From positions 1 through 32,795 of the IMG/VR virus record IMGVR_UViG_3300028854_000040: 32,795 nucleotides of DNA; one strand, 5' to 3'. The position numbers and the translations under genes were made by a program. This document shows, piece after piece, positions 1 to 8,430 of the stretch. Source of the DNA: a virus. Under the pieces are notes generated by a model. That model did not search any database and was not told where the DNA came from. It was given only the letters and a program-made list of their open reading frames with translations. Every line of letters starts with the position of its first letter. The first letter of the stretch is position 1.

Positions 1-1093
1 AATCAGTTATTTTATTAAAAAGATTATCCCTTAATATTTGTAAATCTTGAACTGGTTTTCCACTTGTTAATCTAACATCTTTTGAAGTTATATTTATTAA
101 ATCAAGTGAATTATTAAAATCATATTTACCGCTATTATATGTTGATTTAACGGCTGATAAATATGGAATCATGTAATTATTCTTAATATCATCAAGAATA
201 TTTCTCTCATTAATTTTATCTTGTAAACCTGTTGATAATGTATTTTGTGAAATTTTATTTATTTGATAATCCCCATCTTTCACCTTTTTCATTAATTCGA
301 CTATTTTTGGTAGTGCAGTACCATCGGATGATGTAAACCTACCATTTGCTACTTGTGCATCCCAATAAGCTGAGCCAGCACCTTGAAATTTGCAATAAGG
401 CGCGGCCATTAAATATGAAATTTGAACATCATTTAACATCGCATAGGTATATCCGATAAAACTTACGATAATATCAAAATTACCAGTTGTTGCATTAAAA
501 TCAGCCTTAAAATCAGAACAATGTAAAGGATAAGATACAGCATCTCCATAAAACCCTTTGATTTTTAAAACATACATTGGATATGGAAAATCAAAAAACG
601 ATTTAAATAGACTTCTATTTTTAACACTACTCGCTGGGTTACCATCTTTTAAATAATTAACGTAATCCGTTTCTGTCATTAAAGCCGCACCCCTTACATC
701 TGTAAAATTAATAATAACAGATGCTGCATACCACGAACTAAATTCAACATCAATTGAACTAACGCACATTGCCTCAGAAATATTTTCTGAATCATCCGTT
801 TTATCACCAATATTAGCAAAGAAATCAGTTAAAACACTTGCTCCACCTAAATTTCCACCTTCTAAAAAATTAATTTTAGTATTTGGACCTATTAAATTAT
901 ATGAATATTGTTGATTTCCAGAAGTTATAGTGCTTTGATTTTTGACGGTAACCATTAAATCTACACCAATACAAAGATCCTCTGGATTCTGCATTAATTG
1001 AGATGGCGTATCACTTATATTACCATTACTATCTACTGTACTATTATTTGGATCAAAATATAAAACTTTTCCAATTTCGGTTGGCTGTGGCAT
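1..1093 (-). CDS. Baseplate/tail structural protein, 3' end outside window
   Basis: An open frame starts with ATG at 1091-1093 and runs off the left edge without a stop, giving at least 364 residues, so the C-terminus is missing. The N-terminus begins MPQPTEIGKVLYFDP and is followed by beta-rich, Asn/Ser/Thr-rich sequence with no signal peptide or membrane segment, which suits a virion protein. It is the last visible gene of the minus-strand tail module, 52 nt after a gp53-type wedge gene and downstream of the OmpA-domain baseplate protein, so a baseplate role is likely from context. I do not recognise a named family. The upstream sequence has a CTATAATATTAATAAAA stretch that loosely resembles the putative late promoter. 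Confidence 0.75.
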   Translation of the reverse strand, partial: MPQPTEIGKVLYFDPNNSTVDSNGNISDTPSQLMQNPEDLCIGVDLMVTVKNQSTITSGNQQYSYNLIGPNTKINFLEGGNLGGASVLTDFFANIGDKTDDSENISEAMCVSSIDVEFSSWYAASVIINFTDVRGAALMTETDYVNYLKDGNPASSVKNRSLFKSFFDFPYPMYVLKIKGFYGDAVSYPLHCSDFKADFNATTGNFDIIVSFIGYTYAMLNDVQISYLMAAPYCKFQGAGSAYWDAQVANGRFTSSDGTALPKIVELMKKVKDGDYQINKISQNTLSTGLQDKINERNILDDIKNNYMIPYLSAVKSTYNSGKYDFNNSLDLINITSKDVRLTSGKPVQDLQILRDNLFNKITD

Positions 1094-1145
1094 TATTTGT
1101 TATGTTTTTATTAATATTATAGACTAATTTTGTTGTGTTTAAGTG

Positions 1146-1463
1146 TTACGTAAGGCCATAATTAGTTATATAATTAACTATTAGGGAATTATATTGAGTA
1201 ATTGATGTTTCAAGTGGAAAAGGAACCGTAACAGGAGATCCATCTGGGATATTAAATTCCAAACCACCATAACCTGGATTAGCCAACATTATTAACCACC
1301 CATAACTTGCATCCTGATAATATTTATATGAAATTAAATCCATTCGTGATGTACCTAATTTATAATATTCTGTTTTATCAGTCGTTTTCGTTTTTAATTT
1401 AATAAATGGAACATTTTTAGCCATTCCATTTATTCTAAATTGTTGATATCTATCTATACTCAT
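1146..1463 (-). CDS. Baseplate wedge protein, T4 gp53-like (LysM-like fold)
   Basis: This 105-residue protein has the layout of small gp53/LysM-like baseplate wedge proteins. An N-terminal strand (residues 1-15) leads to a conserved core near residues 35-80 with YKYYQDASYGWLIMLAN, then a Gly/Pro turn (NPGYGG) and a P-x-G-x-x-V segment typical of a LysM-type hook. T4 gp53 clamps neighbouring wedges together; that role is inferred here by analogy. The start is an ATG only 6 nt downstream of the stop of the large baseplate gene, so the two are almost certainly co-transcribed and translationally linked. Alternative: another LysM-type tail protein (protein X-like). Confidence 0.55.
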   Translation of the reverse strand: MSIDRYQQFRINGMAKNVPFIKLKTKTTDKTEYYKLGTSRMDLISYKYYQDASYGWLIMLANPGYGGLEFNIPDGSPVTVPFPLETSITQYNSLIVNYITNYGLT

Positions 1464-1469
1464 ATTTAA

Positions 1470-4400
1470 TTATTGAATTATATCCTTTGCATTTATTCTT
1501 GCTTGCGTTAATAAAGAATCTACAGATAAGGTGCTTGAAGCTACTCCTTGATCTATAATATTTCCATTCTTATCCGTAACAACAACCCATTTATTTGCTC
1601 CAGATGTGTTAACTGTGTATTTATATCCTAATTTACTATGATATGTTGGTTGAAATGTCGTACCTTTATCTGTATTAACTACTGGACTTTGATTTGCTGA
1701 TGGAATTACTTGGTTATCATAAACGCCTGGATTATACAACGGATAATAAGTATCACCTGTTATAGCATCATGAGAAGTTATTCTATCATTTCTATCATCA
1801 TAAACACCTGTATTTGCGAAGAAATTAAAGGTAATTGCATTCTGTAATCTCGCAATAGGTCCTGTTAAATCTGAACCTCCAATAAATTTGAATGATAAAT
1901 TAACATTAGCTAACATCGGTTGAACTCCTATACCTTCTACATTCAAATCCCAGACCAGTGGTTCAAAATCAATATTTAAATTATCAAAAATAACCTTTGT
2001 ATTATAAAAATCTCCAATTCTAAGTACACAAATAGGTGACCTACCAAAAGATAAATTAGTTGCAACTCCAGCATTATTAACTGTATTACCCTGTCTCATA
2101 CATTGATGTAAAAAGGTTAACCTTGAATTAAATCCTTCAGGAGTTGTACTATGGAAAGCTGGACTAAAATATTTAATTTTTTCACTAAATTTATCAAATA
2201 TAAAATCTCCTGTTCCACCCTTATCCCCACCAAGTTTTTCAAAAAATTGAGCTTCATCATTATATAATTTTGAATTACTCCCATCAACTGGATTAGTTGC
2301 TGAATAACTATACATATCAACTTTTGCACGGGTAGCCAAACTTGAAATAGTTGTAGTTGATTGAATAACTGGTAAAGCATAAGTAGTTCCTGTTGGAGCA
2401 TTGAATATAGTTTCTGGATTTGTGGTTAAACGAACATAAACTACACGTTCTTTTTTCATTTCTAAAGAATTTGTAAGATTAGTATCCGATGGTCCAGTTT
2501 TATAAATTCCCTTTGATGTAATATTTTGAGATTTAATTGTTGGGCTGTATAAAATCATATATTTTCTTAACCAATTCTCAACTGTTTTTGCTCTATTATT
2601 TGAAAGTGTTATGTTTTGCGAATCACTTCCCTGATTACTTGCACATCCATTTATTTCAATTTTATTAATCGTTTTAAAGACCTCTAAAATAGACTGATCA
2701 GCACTATCATTATTTGCATCAACATAATTTAAAGTAGACAATAATTCAAAAAATGAATAATTATCACCAGAACCAACAATTGAATTTAAATTATTTGCGT
2801 TTGTATCTTTGTAGTTTGCATATATATCTGGTGAACTTGCTGGTAGATCTAAACCTTGATTTTCATAAGCAGAATCAACCTTATAATAAAATTTATTGTT
2901 TTGACATATGGCATCATTTTCTAAATTTAAACCCAACCAAGGACCATTTAAAATTTCATAACCATTTCCGCCAGACCAGTTACATCCTTCACCTTTACCT
3001 AAATAATTCATAACATCTCTTGGATCGGTATAATCTACTCCACTAAAATTATTAGGGAAATATATTTTAAATGTAAAAGTATTCGCTTTAGTTTGTACTA
3101 CTGGAACTGGTGGAGCAGGAGGTGTTGGATTTAAAATTGTATTATTTTCCAAATCAATTACATCTACTCCAGCAAATAAACGAAGATAATCATCATCTTG
3201 AATATTTACTCCGCTTGGATCTTTTTGCTTATAATAATTAATAATACTCGGATGATCCACAATAACTTTGAAACTTAATGTTCCGCTTCTTTCAGTGTTT
3301 AAATAAGTATATACAGGTTCTCCTCTTCCTATAAAATTATCGGAATTCCAATTGACATTAGTTTGATCTGTAAATTTAATTTCATAAGGAGGAAACCACA
3401 TTATTCTTCCACCATTAGGGCCGTCTTGTGAACTACCCTGAATTAAACTATCTAAAAAGCCTGATTGCTGTTTCCAAGCTAAATTCTCAATTGAAAACAT
3501 ATATTTATGTACGTCGTTCTTTTGTACAAAATCTTTATAAGGTGATATTTTAACAAATCCATCATCTTGTAAAACGCCATAAGTCTTCAATGCTTGAGCT
3601 CCTGGCCTTACACGCTTTAAATCGTTTTCTAATGTTTGAGTATTTTCAGTATCTGAATTAAATGGACGTATTAAATTTTTTATATTCCTGTATTGATTTT
3701 GAGAAGTCCAAATTCTACTATAATTAATCCCGTCTTTATTTTTTAAAGCTCTACCCTTGGTAATTATTCCAGCATCTCCCTTGGTATATTTAGGACCAGA
3801 ATTATCGTAATCAGTTACCAGTGAGTTTATTTTACCACTAATAAACATCTGTTGGGTTTTATATAATAAAGATTGTTTATTGGTAATTATAGAACTCGTA
3901 TCTATAACATTTCCTGGGTTATTTACATCAAAGACATATTGACCACTTGAAAGATTACTCCAAGACAAATCATTTTTATAAATATTAAAACTATTACCTC
4001 CATCTTGTTTTATATCACTAAAAAGATAAATTGGAAACACTCCACCTATTATATTTGAAAGTCCGCTTGATAGATTTAACTTAGTTGTATCTAATTTATC
4101 AATTGCATCAGCATAGGATAATGGTTTAGCTATCCACTTAATTAGATCGTCATTTTGACGCGTTTTATTGAGTACTGAGTTAGCTAACGATAAACCAAGA
4201 GATCGTAGTCCTATGGCACCTAATTTGCTTTCTGTGCCCAATGCAACACCTAAAGCTTCCCCTTCTAATGTATTCCCAATCTCAAAAGTTGAACTTACAT
4301 TGAAATTATTATTTCCTGTTATACTCATACCAACAGTATCACCTAATAAATACCCTAGAACTACATTGGCTGTTTGTTGAGCTATTCCTTCCGATGTTTT

Positions 4401-4697
4401 ATCAATATAGGTATAATCCTTGGTATAAATATTTTTTTGTTTTACGTAATCAACTATAGTAGAATCTAAGTCTCTGTAAGCGGAATAAAAATCATTTTGA
4501 ATAGTATTGTTGGTATAGGTTAACAAGCCATCAGGCGCAATATAATTTTTTAATGTTGGTACGGAATTATAAATATCAATAGATGTTCCTATTGGATCTA
4601 TTAAAGGAATTGTCACCATTGGATATTTACCGATGGTCTGCATTAATAAATTATCCCTTAATTTAGGTGAAACGCTATTGATATCTTTATTTAACAT
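1470..4697 (-). CDS. Large baseplate protein with embedded OmpA-like domain
   Basis: This 1075-residue virion protein has three recognisable parts. Residues ~385-510 contain a beta-rich segment with ERSGTLSFKVIVDHPSI, reminiscent of contractile-injection-system tube or hub-cap proteins. Residues ~535-760 look like an OmpA/peptidoglycan-binding domain: a beta strand FTFKIYFPNN, then an INGCASNQGS turn near 680, an LSNNRA helix start near 695 and a final VVYVRL strand. Residues ~845-975 (FHSTTPEGFNSRLTFLHQC, then RIGDFYNTKVIFDN) form a C-terminal structural domain. In OmpA proteins an Asp in the turn and the Arg of the LS-x-x-RA helix bind diaminopimelate; here the Arg is kept but the Asp position reads Ser/Asn. 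It lies between the tape measure and gp53-type genes, so a baseplate hub or wedge location is likely. A long non-coding leader precedes it. Confidence 0.7.
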   Translation of the reverse strand: MLNKDINSVSPKLRDNLLMQTIGKYPMVTIPLIDPIGTSIDIYNSVPTLKNYIAPDGLLTYTNNTIQNDFYSAYRDLDSTIVDYVKQKNIYTKDYTYIDKTSEGIAQQTANVVLGYLLGDTVGMSITGNNNFNVSSTFEIGNTLEGEALGVALGTESKLGAIGLRSLGLSLANSVLNKTRQNDDLIKWIAKPLSYADAIDKLDTTKLNLSSGLSNIIGGVFPIYLFSDIKQDGGNSFNIYKNDLSWSNLSSGQYVFDVNNPGNVIDTSSIITNKQSLLYKTQQMFISGKINSLVTDYDNSGPKYTKGDAGIITKGRALKNKDGINYSRIWTSQNQYRNIKNLIRPFNSDTENTQTLENDLKRVRPGAQALKTYGVLQDDGFVKISPYKDFVQKNDVHKYMFSIENLAWKQQSGFLDSLIQGSSQDGPNGGRIMWFPPYEIKFTDQTNVNWNSDNFIGRGEPVYTYLNTERSGTLSFKVIVDHPSIINYYKQKDPSGVNIQDDDYLRLFAGVDVIDLENNTILNPTPPAPPVPVVQTKANTFTFKIYFPNNFSGVDYTDPRDVMNYLGKGEGCNWSGGNGYEILNGPWLGLNLENDAICQNNKFYYKVDSAYENQGLDLPASSPDIYANYKDTNANNLNSIVGSGDNYSFFELLSTLNYVDANNDSADQSILEVFKTINKIEINGCASNQGSDSQNITLSNNRAKTVENWLRKYMILYSPTIKSQNITSKGIYKTGPSDTNLTNSLEMKKERVVYVRLTTNPETIFNAPTGTTYALPVIQSTTTISSLATRAKVDMYSYSATNPVDGSNSKLYNDEAQFFEKLGGDKGGTGDFIFDKFSEKIKYFSPAFHSTTPEGFNSRLTFLHQCMRQGNTVNNAGVATNLSFGRSPICVLRIGDFYNTKVIFDNLNIDFEPLVWDLNVEGIGVQPMLANVNLSFKFIGGSDLTGPIARLQNAITFNFFANTGVYDDRNDRITSHDAITGDTYYPLYNPGVYDNQVIPSANQSPVVNTDKGTTFQPTYHSKLGYKYTVNTSGANKWVVVTDKNGNIIDQGVASSTLSVDSLLTQARINAKDIIQ

Positions 4698-5089
4698 ATT
4701 GACTTATTTTATAAAATTTGAAAAAGAAAAACGTTTATTATTGAAATATAATTTTAAAACATCTTTCCTTTTATGATAAATACCTAAAAAATTATTTTTC
4801 TATTGGTATTTCTTAAATTATAACGCATTTTTAAATTACGTTCGTAAAATCAACCAAAAAAAATTTTAAAAAGACAACGGTTGGAAATAAGGCTGAAAGC
4901 CAAACGTATTGTTCTAAAATTTTTTTCCTAACATATGTTTTTAGAATATGTTTAACAATCGTTTAAAACGTTCGTAAATATTGAAATCAGATTTGAAATA
5001 AAAAAACGATTGTTGATAACACTTGTTGTTTTTATTTCAAAATATGTTTTTAGTGATTGAATTTGTTGGAATACGTTTAAACATTTGTT

Positions 5090-5161
5090 CTTAAGATTTT
5101 ACATTACGGAACGCGCCTATGCGCGATATACTGAAAATATTTTCAATAAACAAGTTATTTT
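5090..5161. repeat. 72-bp direct repeat, copy A (partner 5438-5509)
   Basis: Copy A aligns end to end with the sequence at 5438-5509. Both start CTTAAGATTTT(T)ACAT, pass through a GC-rich core (ACGCGCCTATGCGCG here, ACGGGCGCGCACGGG in the partner) and end with the identical 17-mer AATAAACAAGTTATTTT. The outer blocks are conserved while the core varies, which suggests functional constraint rather than recent duplication. Confidence 0.8.
5123..5153 (-). promoter_or_regulatory. Variant promoter in repeat copy A
   Basis: On the minus strand the sequence reads AAAATAACTTG, then exactly 20 nt, then TATATCGC. The -33 part and the 20-nt spacing match the five class 1 promoters of this window, but the -7 octamer TACATTTG is replaced. 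It points towards the OmpA-domain baseplate gene, with a leader of about 430 nt. It may be a promoter for a modified polymerase, or a decayed host-type promoter. Confidence 0.4.
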
Positions 5162-5437
5162 TCAAAAATTTTATTTTTTAACTAATAATTTTAAAAATTG
5201 TTTTTACGTTTTTAACTGTTTAAAAATTTTTTAAAAATTCTAAAATATTTTTGTAACATATGTTTAAACGATTGTTTTAACATTTGTTTTTCTTTTAAAA
5301 TTTGTTTTTAGAATTTTCTTACATATGTTTAAACATATTCTTAAAACGTATGTTAGAAAAACGTTTGGCTTTCAGCCTTATTTCAAATTTTGGTTTTTTA
5401 CGATTGTTTTAAAATGAAATTTGTTTAAAAATATTCT

Positions 5438-5509
5438 CTTAAGATTTTTACATAAGAACGGGCGCGCACGGGATGGTACGGATAATATTTTTAATAAACA
5501 AGTTATTTT
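5438..5509. repeat. 72-bp direct repeat, copy B (partner 5090-5161)
   Basis: This is the second copy of the element at 5090-5161, with the same CTTAAGATTTT start and the same terminal AATAAACAAGTTATTTT. The core is GC-rich (GGGCGCGCACGGG), striking in a region that is otherwise almost pure A/T. Confidence 0.8.
5471..5501 (-). promoter_or_regulatory. Variant promoter in repeat copy B
   Basis: The minus strand reads AAAATAACTTG, 20 nt, then TACCATCC. It shares the -33 block and spacing with copy A and with the class 1 promoters, again without the TTTG part of the -7 box. It lies 56 nt downstream of the tape-measure stop and points to the baseplate genes. Confidence 0.4.
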
Positions 5510-5564
5510 GAATAAATAATTTGAATAAAACAAAGATTTAACAATTTTTATAATTATCAACAAA

Positions 5565-8063
5565 TTAGAATGAATCTGGTCCCAATGGTCCACTATATCC
5601 ACCACCATTATCATCCCTATTATTAATCTGGCTTATTATACGCGACATTTCTCTAACAAACTGTGGGTTTCTCATTAATTCGCTTGCATCAACCCTCGAA
5701 GATCCACCACCAGCCATATTCAATGTAATAGCACCACTCAAATCAACCTTATGATTATTATTTGAGCTATTATTAGACCCGCTGCTTGAATTATTATTGC
5801 AGGATGGAGAAACACCCGTAAATATAGATGAAGTCTCATTACGTGGCATTATAGACTGCTGAATGGCACCTCCTGGCTTCATAGCATATACATCATCCTT
5901 TGTGTCCAACTTAATTGGTCTACCACCTCCTGATGGGATTAAAACGTCATTACCTGTTTCCCATCTTGATTCTGGATGTAAAGAGTCATGAATGTCCATT
6001 CCTGTATTTGCGGCATTTATTGCCAAACCAGCTACTGGACCAACTCCTGGTATAAAATTAGCGGCTCCTGCGGCAATATTCATACCAGCACTTCGCCAAT
6101 GGTTGTGAAACATATCATTAACAGCGAATCCAGCATCTACTAATCCTCCAGCAAATGGGATAGCTCTTGCCCCAGTTTCTAATCCTAAATTAGCTAAACT
6201 CTTTATTCCACTTCGAGCAGCATTTTTTCCAAACATCTGCCCAACATCTCCTAATACTTTTCCTCCGCCAGAAGAATTGGCAACATTTGAAATACCTTTA
6301 GCACCATTTTCAACAGTTGGCATTAAATAATGAAAAGCATCTAAAATATATTTTGCAACTAAATTAACAGCTGGTAATAATTGACCAACTATTGCGGTCA
6401 ATAACGATTTTATACCATTATCAATTATTTCTTTTATTCCAATTGTATTTTCAGCAATATCTGCTATATGCTGCGGTTCTGGTTTAAGATAAGCCAAATC
6501 CTTTGAATCTAAAGTCGTTATTGATTTTTGTGTGCCATTAACGTTAACACTATAACCCTTACCTTTTTCAAATGTAGCTAATGTAGCCAAAAGATTTTTT
6601 TGATCTTCTGTTTTAATATTTGTATTTAAAGAAACATCGTGTTGAATAGCTCCACGCTGAGCCTTCGTTCTAGCTGCTGTCATCATATCATCGAATGAAA
6701 TTCCAGCAGCTTCAGCAGCAGCCTTGATACGAATTTTCTCGTATCCGTTTTCATTCATTTTGCCTGTTGCTTTATCAATTGATATAACTCCATCTAACAT
6801 TTTTGAATAAGTTTCTGTTAAACCACCCATATCTGTTATTCCTTGATTCATAAGTTTCAGTGGATCAGCCATTTGACTAAAACTGCCACCGAGCACTTGG
6901 AGTGACGCTGCAGTTTTCAAGGCACCCTCTGGCGTCGAAATTTTATCTGCAAAAGCGGCAACAGATTCAAGTTTAATACCCATTTGGGTAGCATAAACCG
7001 TCATTTCTTTTACACCATCAACACCATTTTTGAAATTATAGGTATTAGCAAGTTTTAAATTACCTTCAAAGTTTTTAGCTGCGACACTTGCAGATACACC
7101 AGATTTTTTTGATAAATCAACCATACTCTGTAAAGTATCCATACTATCAGCAACTCCAGATCCAAACAGGTTCATATCTGCTGCCATCTGGCCTGTCGCC
7201 TCAACACCCAAACCTAATGCTACAGATGTATTGGCCATTGAAACCATATTTTCTTTTCCAAGCATTACCGATCTACCCATTTGATCAGTATAAGATGTTT
7301 GAAGCTTAACTAAATCTCCTGTCCCAACGCCAATTAATTGAGTTCTCCAAGCTATTTCACCAATATTTTTCTTTAGTTCACCAGATTCGTTTTTAGATAA
7401 TGAATAATTAGCCGACAACTTACTAATAGCACTATCGGAATCCAACATTATATCAAGAGCGTCACTAGCCTGTTTTAATAAAAATTTTCCAGTGGCCTTT
7501 CTAATATTATCAGCTGACTCTTTTCTTTTCTGCCTACCTTTTTCTAACTCTTCTTCTTTTTTTATAGCCTTTGCCTCATCTACGCCAGCATCTTTTATTA
7601 TTTGTGCTTTCTCTTCTTCTAATTTTATTTCTTTTTCTAATAATTTATATTTTTCAGCCTCTCTTTTATAATCATCCTCAGCTGTTTTTATCATTTTACC
7701 ATGAGCAACAAGTTGTGATTTAGTCATAGAAGCTGCTTTTGCATCTCTAAGTTGTTCTAATTCGCCTTGTTTTTTAATATAAATTAATTTTTGTTTATCT
7801 AATTTTTCATTCTCAGTTCCTAATTTTAGATTTGCTTGCGAATTTTTTTCTATTTTAGTTAATATATCAAGATATTTTTGGTTGTCTTGTAATTTTTTTG
7901 TAAGTAATTTACTCATTTTTTGAGCAGAATTTACATCTGTTTTAGATGTAGTTCCTCCTTTACTATCACCAGAGAGATTACCTTTACCAATTGTGGTAAT
8001 TAATTTTTCAAGTGTATCAGTTAATTTATTTATATCCCTTGATGTTAATACTGGATCTGGCAT
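5565..8063 (-). CDS. Tail tape measure protein
   Basis: This 832-residue protein has the usual tape-measure plan. Residues ~35-190 are Lys/Glu-rich, strongly helical and likely coiled coil. Residues ~190-530 are Ala/Gly/Ser/Thr-rich helical repeats (for example VSMANTSVALGLGVEATGQM). Residues ~540-690 hold hydrophobic segments (IKSLLTAIVGQLLPAVNLVA and a Gly/Ala stretch AAGAANFIPGVGPVAGLAI) of the type thought to insert in the host membrane during DNA ejection. The C-terminus is Asn/Ser-rich. Tape measures set tail length and are released into the host; this follows from the family. The ATG is 15 nt downstream of a TATTTATA element. It lies between the hub genes and the OmpA-domain baseplate gene, separated from the former by a divergent small-gene cassette. 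Confidence 0.8.
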   Translation of the reverse strand: MPDPVLTSRDINKLTDTLEKLITTIGKGNLSGDSKGGTTSKTDVNSAQKMSKLLTKKLQDNQKYLDILTKIEKNSQANLKLGTENEKLDKQKLIYIKKQGELEQLRDAKAASMTKSQLVAHGKMIKTAEDDYKREAEKYKLLEKEIKLEEEKAQIIKDAGVDEAKAIKKEEELEKGRQKRKESADNIRKATGKFLLKQASDALDIMLDSDSAISKLSANYSLSKNESGELKKNIGEIAWRTQLIGVGTGDLVKLQTSYTDQMGRSVMLGKENMVSMANTSVALGLGVEATGQMAADMNLFGSGVADSMDTLQSMVDLSKKSGVSASVAAKNFEGNLKLANTYNFKNGVDGVKEMTVYATQMGIKLESVAAFADKISTPEGALKTAASLQVLGGSFSQMADPLKLMNQGITDMGGLTETYSKMLDGVISIDKATGKMNENGYEKIRIKAAAEAAGISFDDMMTAARTKAQRGAIQHDVSLNTNIKTEDQKNLLATLATFEKGKGYSVNVNGTQKSITTLDSKDLAYLKPEPQHIADIAENTIGIKEIIDNGIKSLLTAIVGQLLPAVNLVAKYILDAFHYLMPTVENGAKGISNVANSSGGGKVLGDVGQMFGKNAARSGIKSLANLGLETGARAIPFAGGLVDAGFAVNDMFHNHWRSAGMNIAAGAANFIPGVGPVAGLAINAANTGMDIHDSLHPESRWETGNDVLIPSGGGRPIKLDTKDDVYAMKPGGAIQQSIMPRNETSSIFTGVSPSCNNNSSSGSNNSSNNNHKVDLSGAITLNMAGGGSSRVDASELMRNPQFVREMSRIISQINNRDDNGGGYSGPLGPDSF

Positions 8064-8078
8064 ATTAAAGTTGTTTAG

Positions 8079-8086
8079 TATAAATA
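8079..8086 (-). promoter_or_regulatory. Putative class 2 (late) promoter of tape measure gene
   Basis: The minus strand reads ATATTTATACTAAA, with the octamer TATTTATA ending 15 nt before the ATG. The same octamer lies in the same orientation before seven other genes of the window. Confidence 0.5.
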
Positions 8087-8125
8087 TATGCTTTTAAAAT
8101 TTTGGTTTAAAATATATTAATTTAT

Positions 8126-8156
8126 TTGGCTAATTCGAGATATTAGTCTACATTTG
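8126..8156 (+). promoter_or_regulatory. Class 1 (host-type) promoter for 8203 gene
   Basis: TTG at 8126-8128, 20 nt, then TACATTTG at 8149-8156. This matches the Bacteroidota -33/-7 promoter pattern and is identical in spacing and -7 box to the four other class 1 sites. The start codon is 46 nt downstream. Confidence 0.7.
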
Positions 8157-8202
8157 TATTTCAATTTACAACAGAATTAGAACAATTTAAAATTAAATTA
8201 TT

Positions 8203-8367
8203 ATGGAAAAGAGATATTGGATACACAAACCGATCAAAGGTGATGATTTCGAAGAGATTTATTCCAGCGAAGATTTTTGGGGAGTTACGTTACTTTGGTT
8301 TTTCGCAAGAATTATTGGAATTGCTTTAATAGTTGGGTTATTTTTATTATTTTCGTTATTTGCTTAA
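8203..8367 (+). CDS. Small single-pass membrane protein
   Basis: This 54-residue ORF starts with ATG after a host-type promoter and stops at TAA 8365-8367. Residues 1-27 are polar and charged (MEKRYWIHKPIKGDDFEE); residues ~28-54 form one hydrophobic segment (GVTLLWFFARIIGIALIVGL and onward) ending at the C-terminus, so it is probably anchored in the inner membrane with its N-terminus in the cytoplasm. It opens the small plus-strand cassette between tape measure and hub genes. I do not recognise a family. Phage proteins of this size and shape often interfere with host membrane functions or exclude other phages, but nothing here shows that. Confidence 0.6.
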   Translation: MEKRYWIHKPIKGDDFEEIYSSEDFWGVTLLWFFARIIGIALIVGLFLLFSLFA

Positions 8368-8384
8368 ATAAATTTTAAAGTTAC

Positions 8385-8415
8385 TTGTTTTTCTCATATT
8401 TTATTGGTACATTTG
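8385..8415 (+). promoter_or_regulatory. Class 1 (host-type) promoter for 8431 gene
   Basis: ACTTGTTTTTCT with TTG at 8385-8387, 20 nt, then TACATTTG at 8408-8415. The -33 flank is shared with the promoters at 14404 and 23252. The ATG of the next gene is 15 nt downstream. Confidence 0.75.
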
Positions 8416-8430
8416 TAAAAATAATAACTT

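Larger units (their letters stand above)
4884..5384. repeat. 24-bp perfect inverted repeat with imperfect extensions
   Basis: The arms at 4884-4907 and 5361-5384 are exact reverse complements over 24 bp, separated by 453 bp. Each arm contains its own small hairpin, GGCT-GAA-AGCC or its complement. Similarity continues inwards in imperfect form: TAACATATG, AGAATATGTTTAA and AAACGATTGTT words on the left recur in reversed orientation and the same order on the right to about 5265. An RNA crossing the region could fold into one long stem. Confidence 0.85.
4698..5564. other. 867-bp repeat-rich non-coding region in the tail module
   Basis: No convincing gene is present in this AT-rich gap between the tape measure and the OmpA-domain baseplate gene. 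It holds a 24-bp perfect inverted repeat (4884-4907 and 5361-5384), two 72-bp direct repeats with unusual GC-rich cores (5090-5161 and 5438-5509), and repeated short words: AACAATCGTTT or its complement at 4954-4964, 5004-5014 and 5266-5276, ACGTTCGTAAA at 4838-4848 and 4968-4978, and several ACATATGTTT copies. Each direct repeat contains a minus-strand promoter-like -33 element. Near 4774-4783 there is a TATTTATCATAAAA on the minus strand, close to the class 2 promoter word. Candidate roles are a tandem promoter with structured leader for the downstream baseplate gene, or a replication or packaging site. Confidence 0.7.

Noticed and set aside
2753-3013. Plus-strand open frame of 86 codons opposite the OmpA-domain gene
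   Set aside because: Asn/His/Leu-rich shadow of an AT-rich gene, with no start context and fully inside a well-supported coding region.
5378-5614. Minus-strand open frame of 78 codons across the repeat region
   Set aside because: It starts inside the tape-measure gene in another frame, crosses repeat copy B and its promoter-like element, and has no protein-like composition.
6556-6563. TACATTTG on the minus strand as another class 1 promoter
   Set aside because: It lies inside the tape-measure coding sequence and has no TTG at the 20-nt spacing or AACTTGTTT block.
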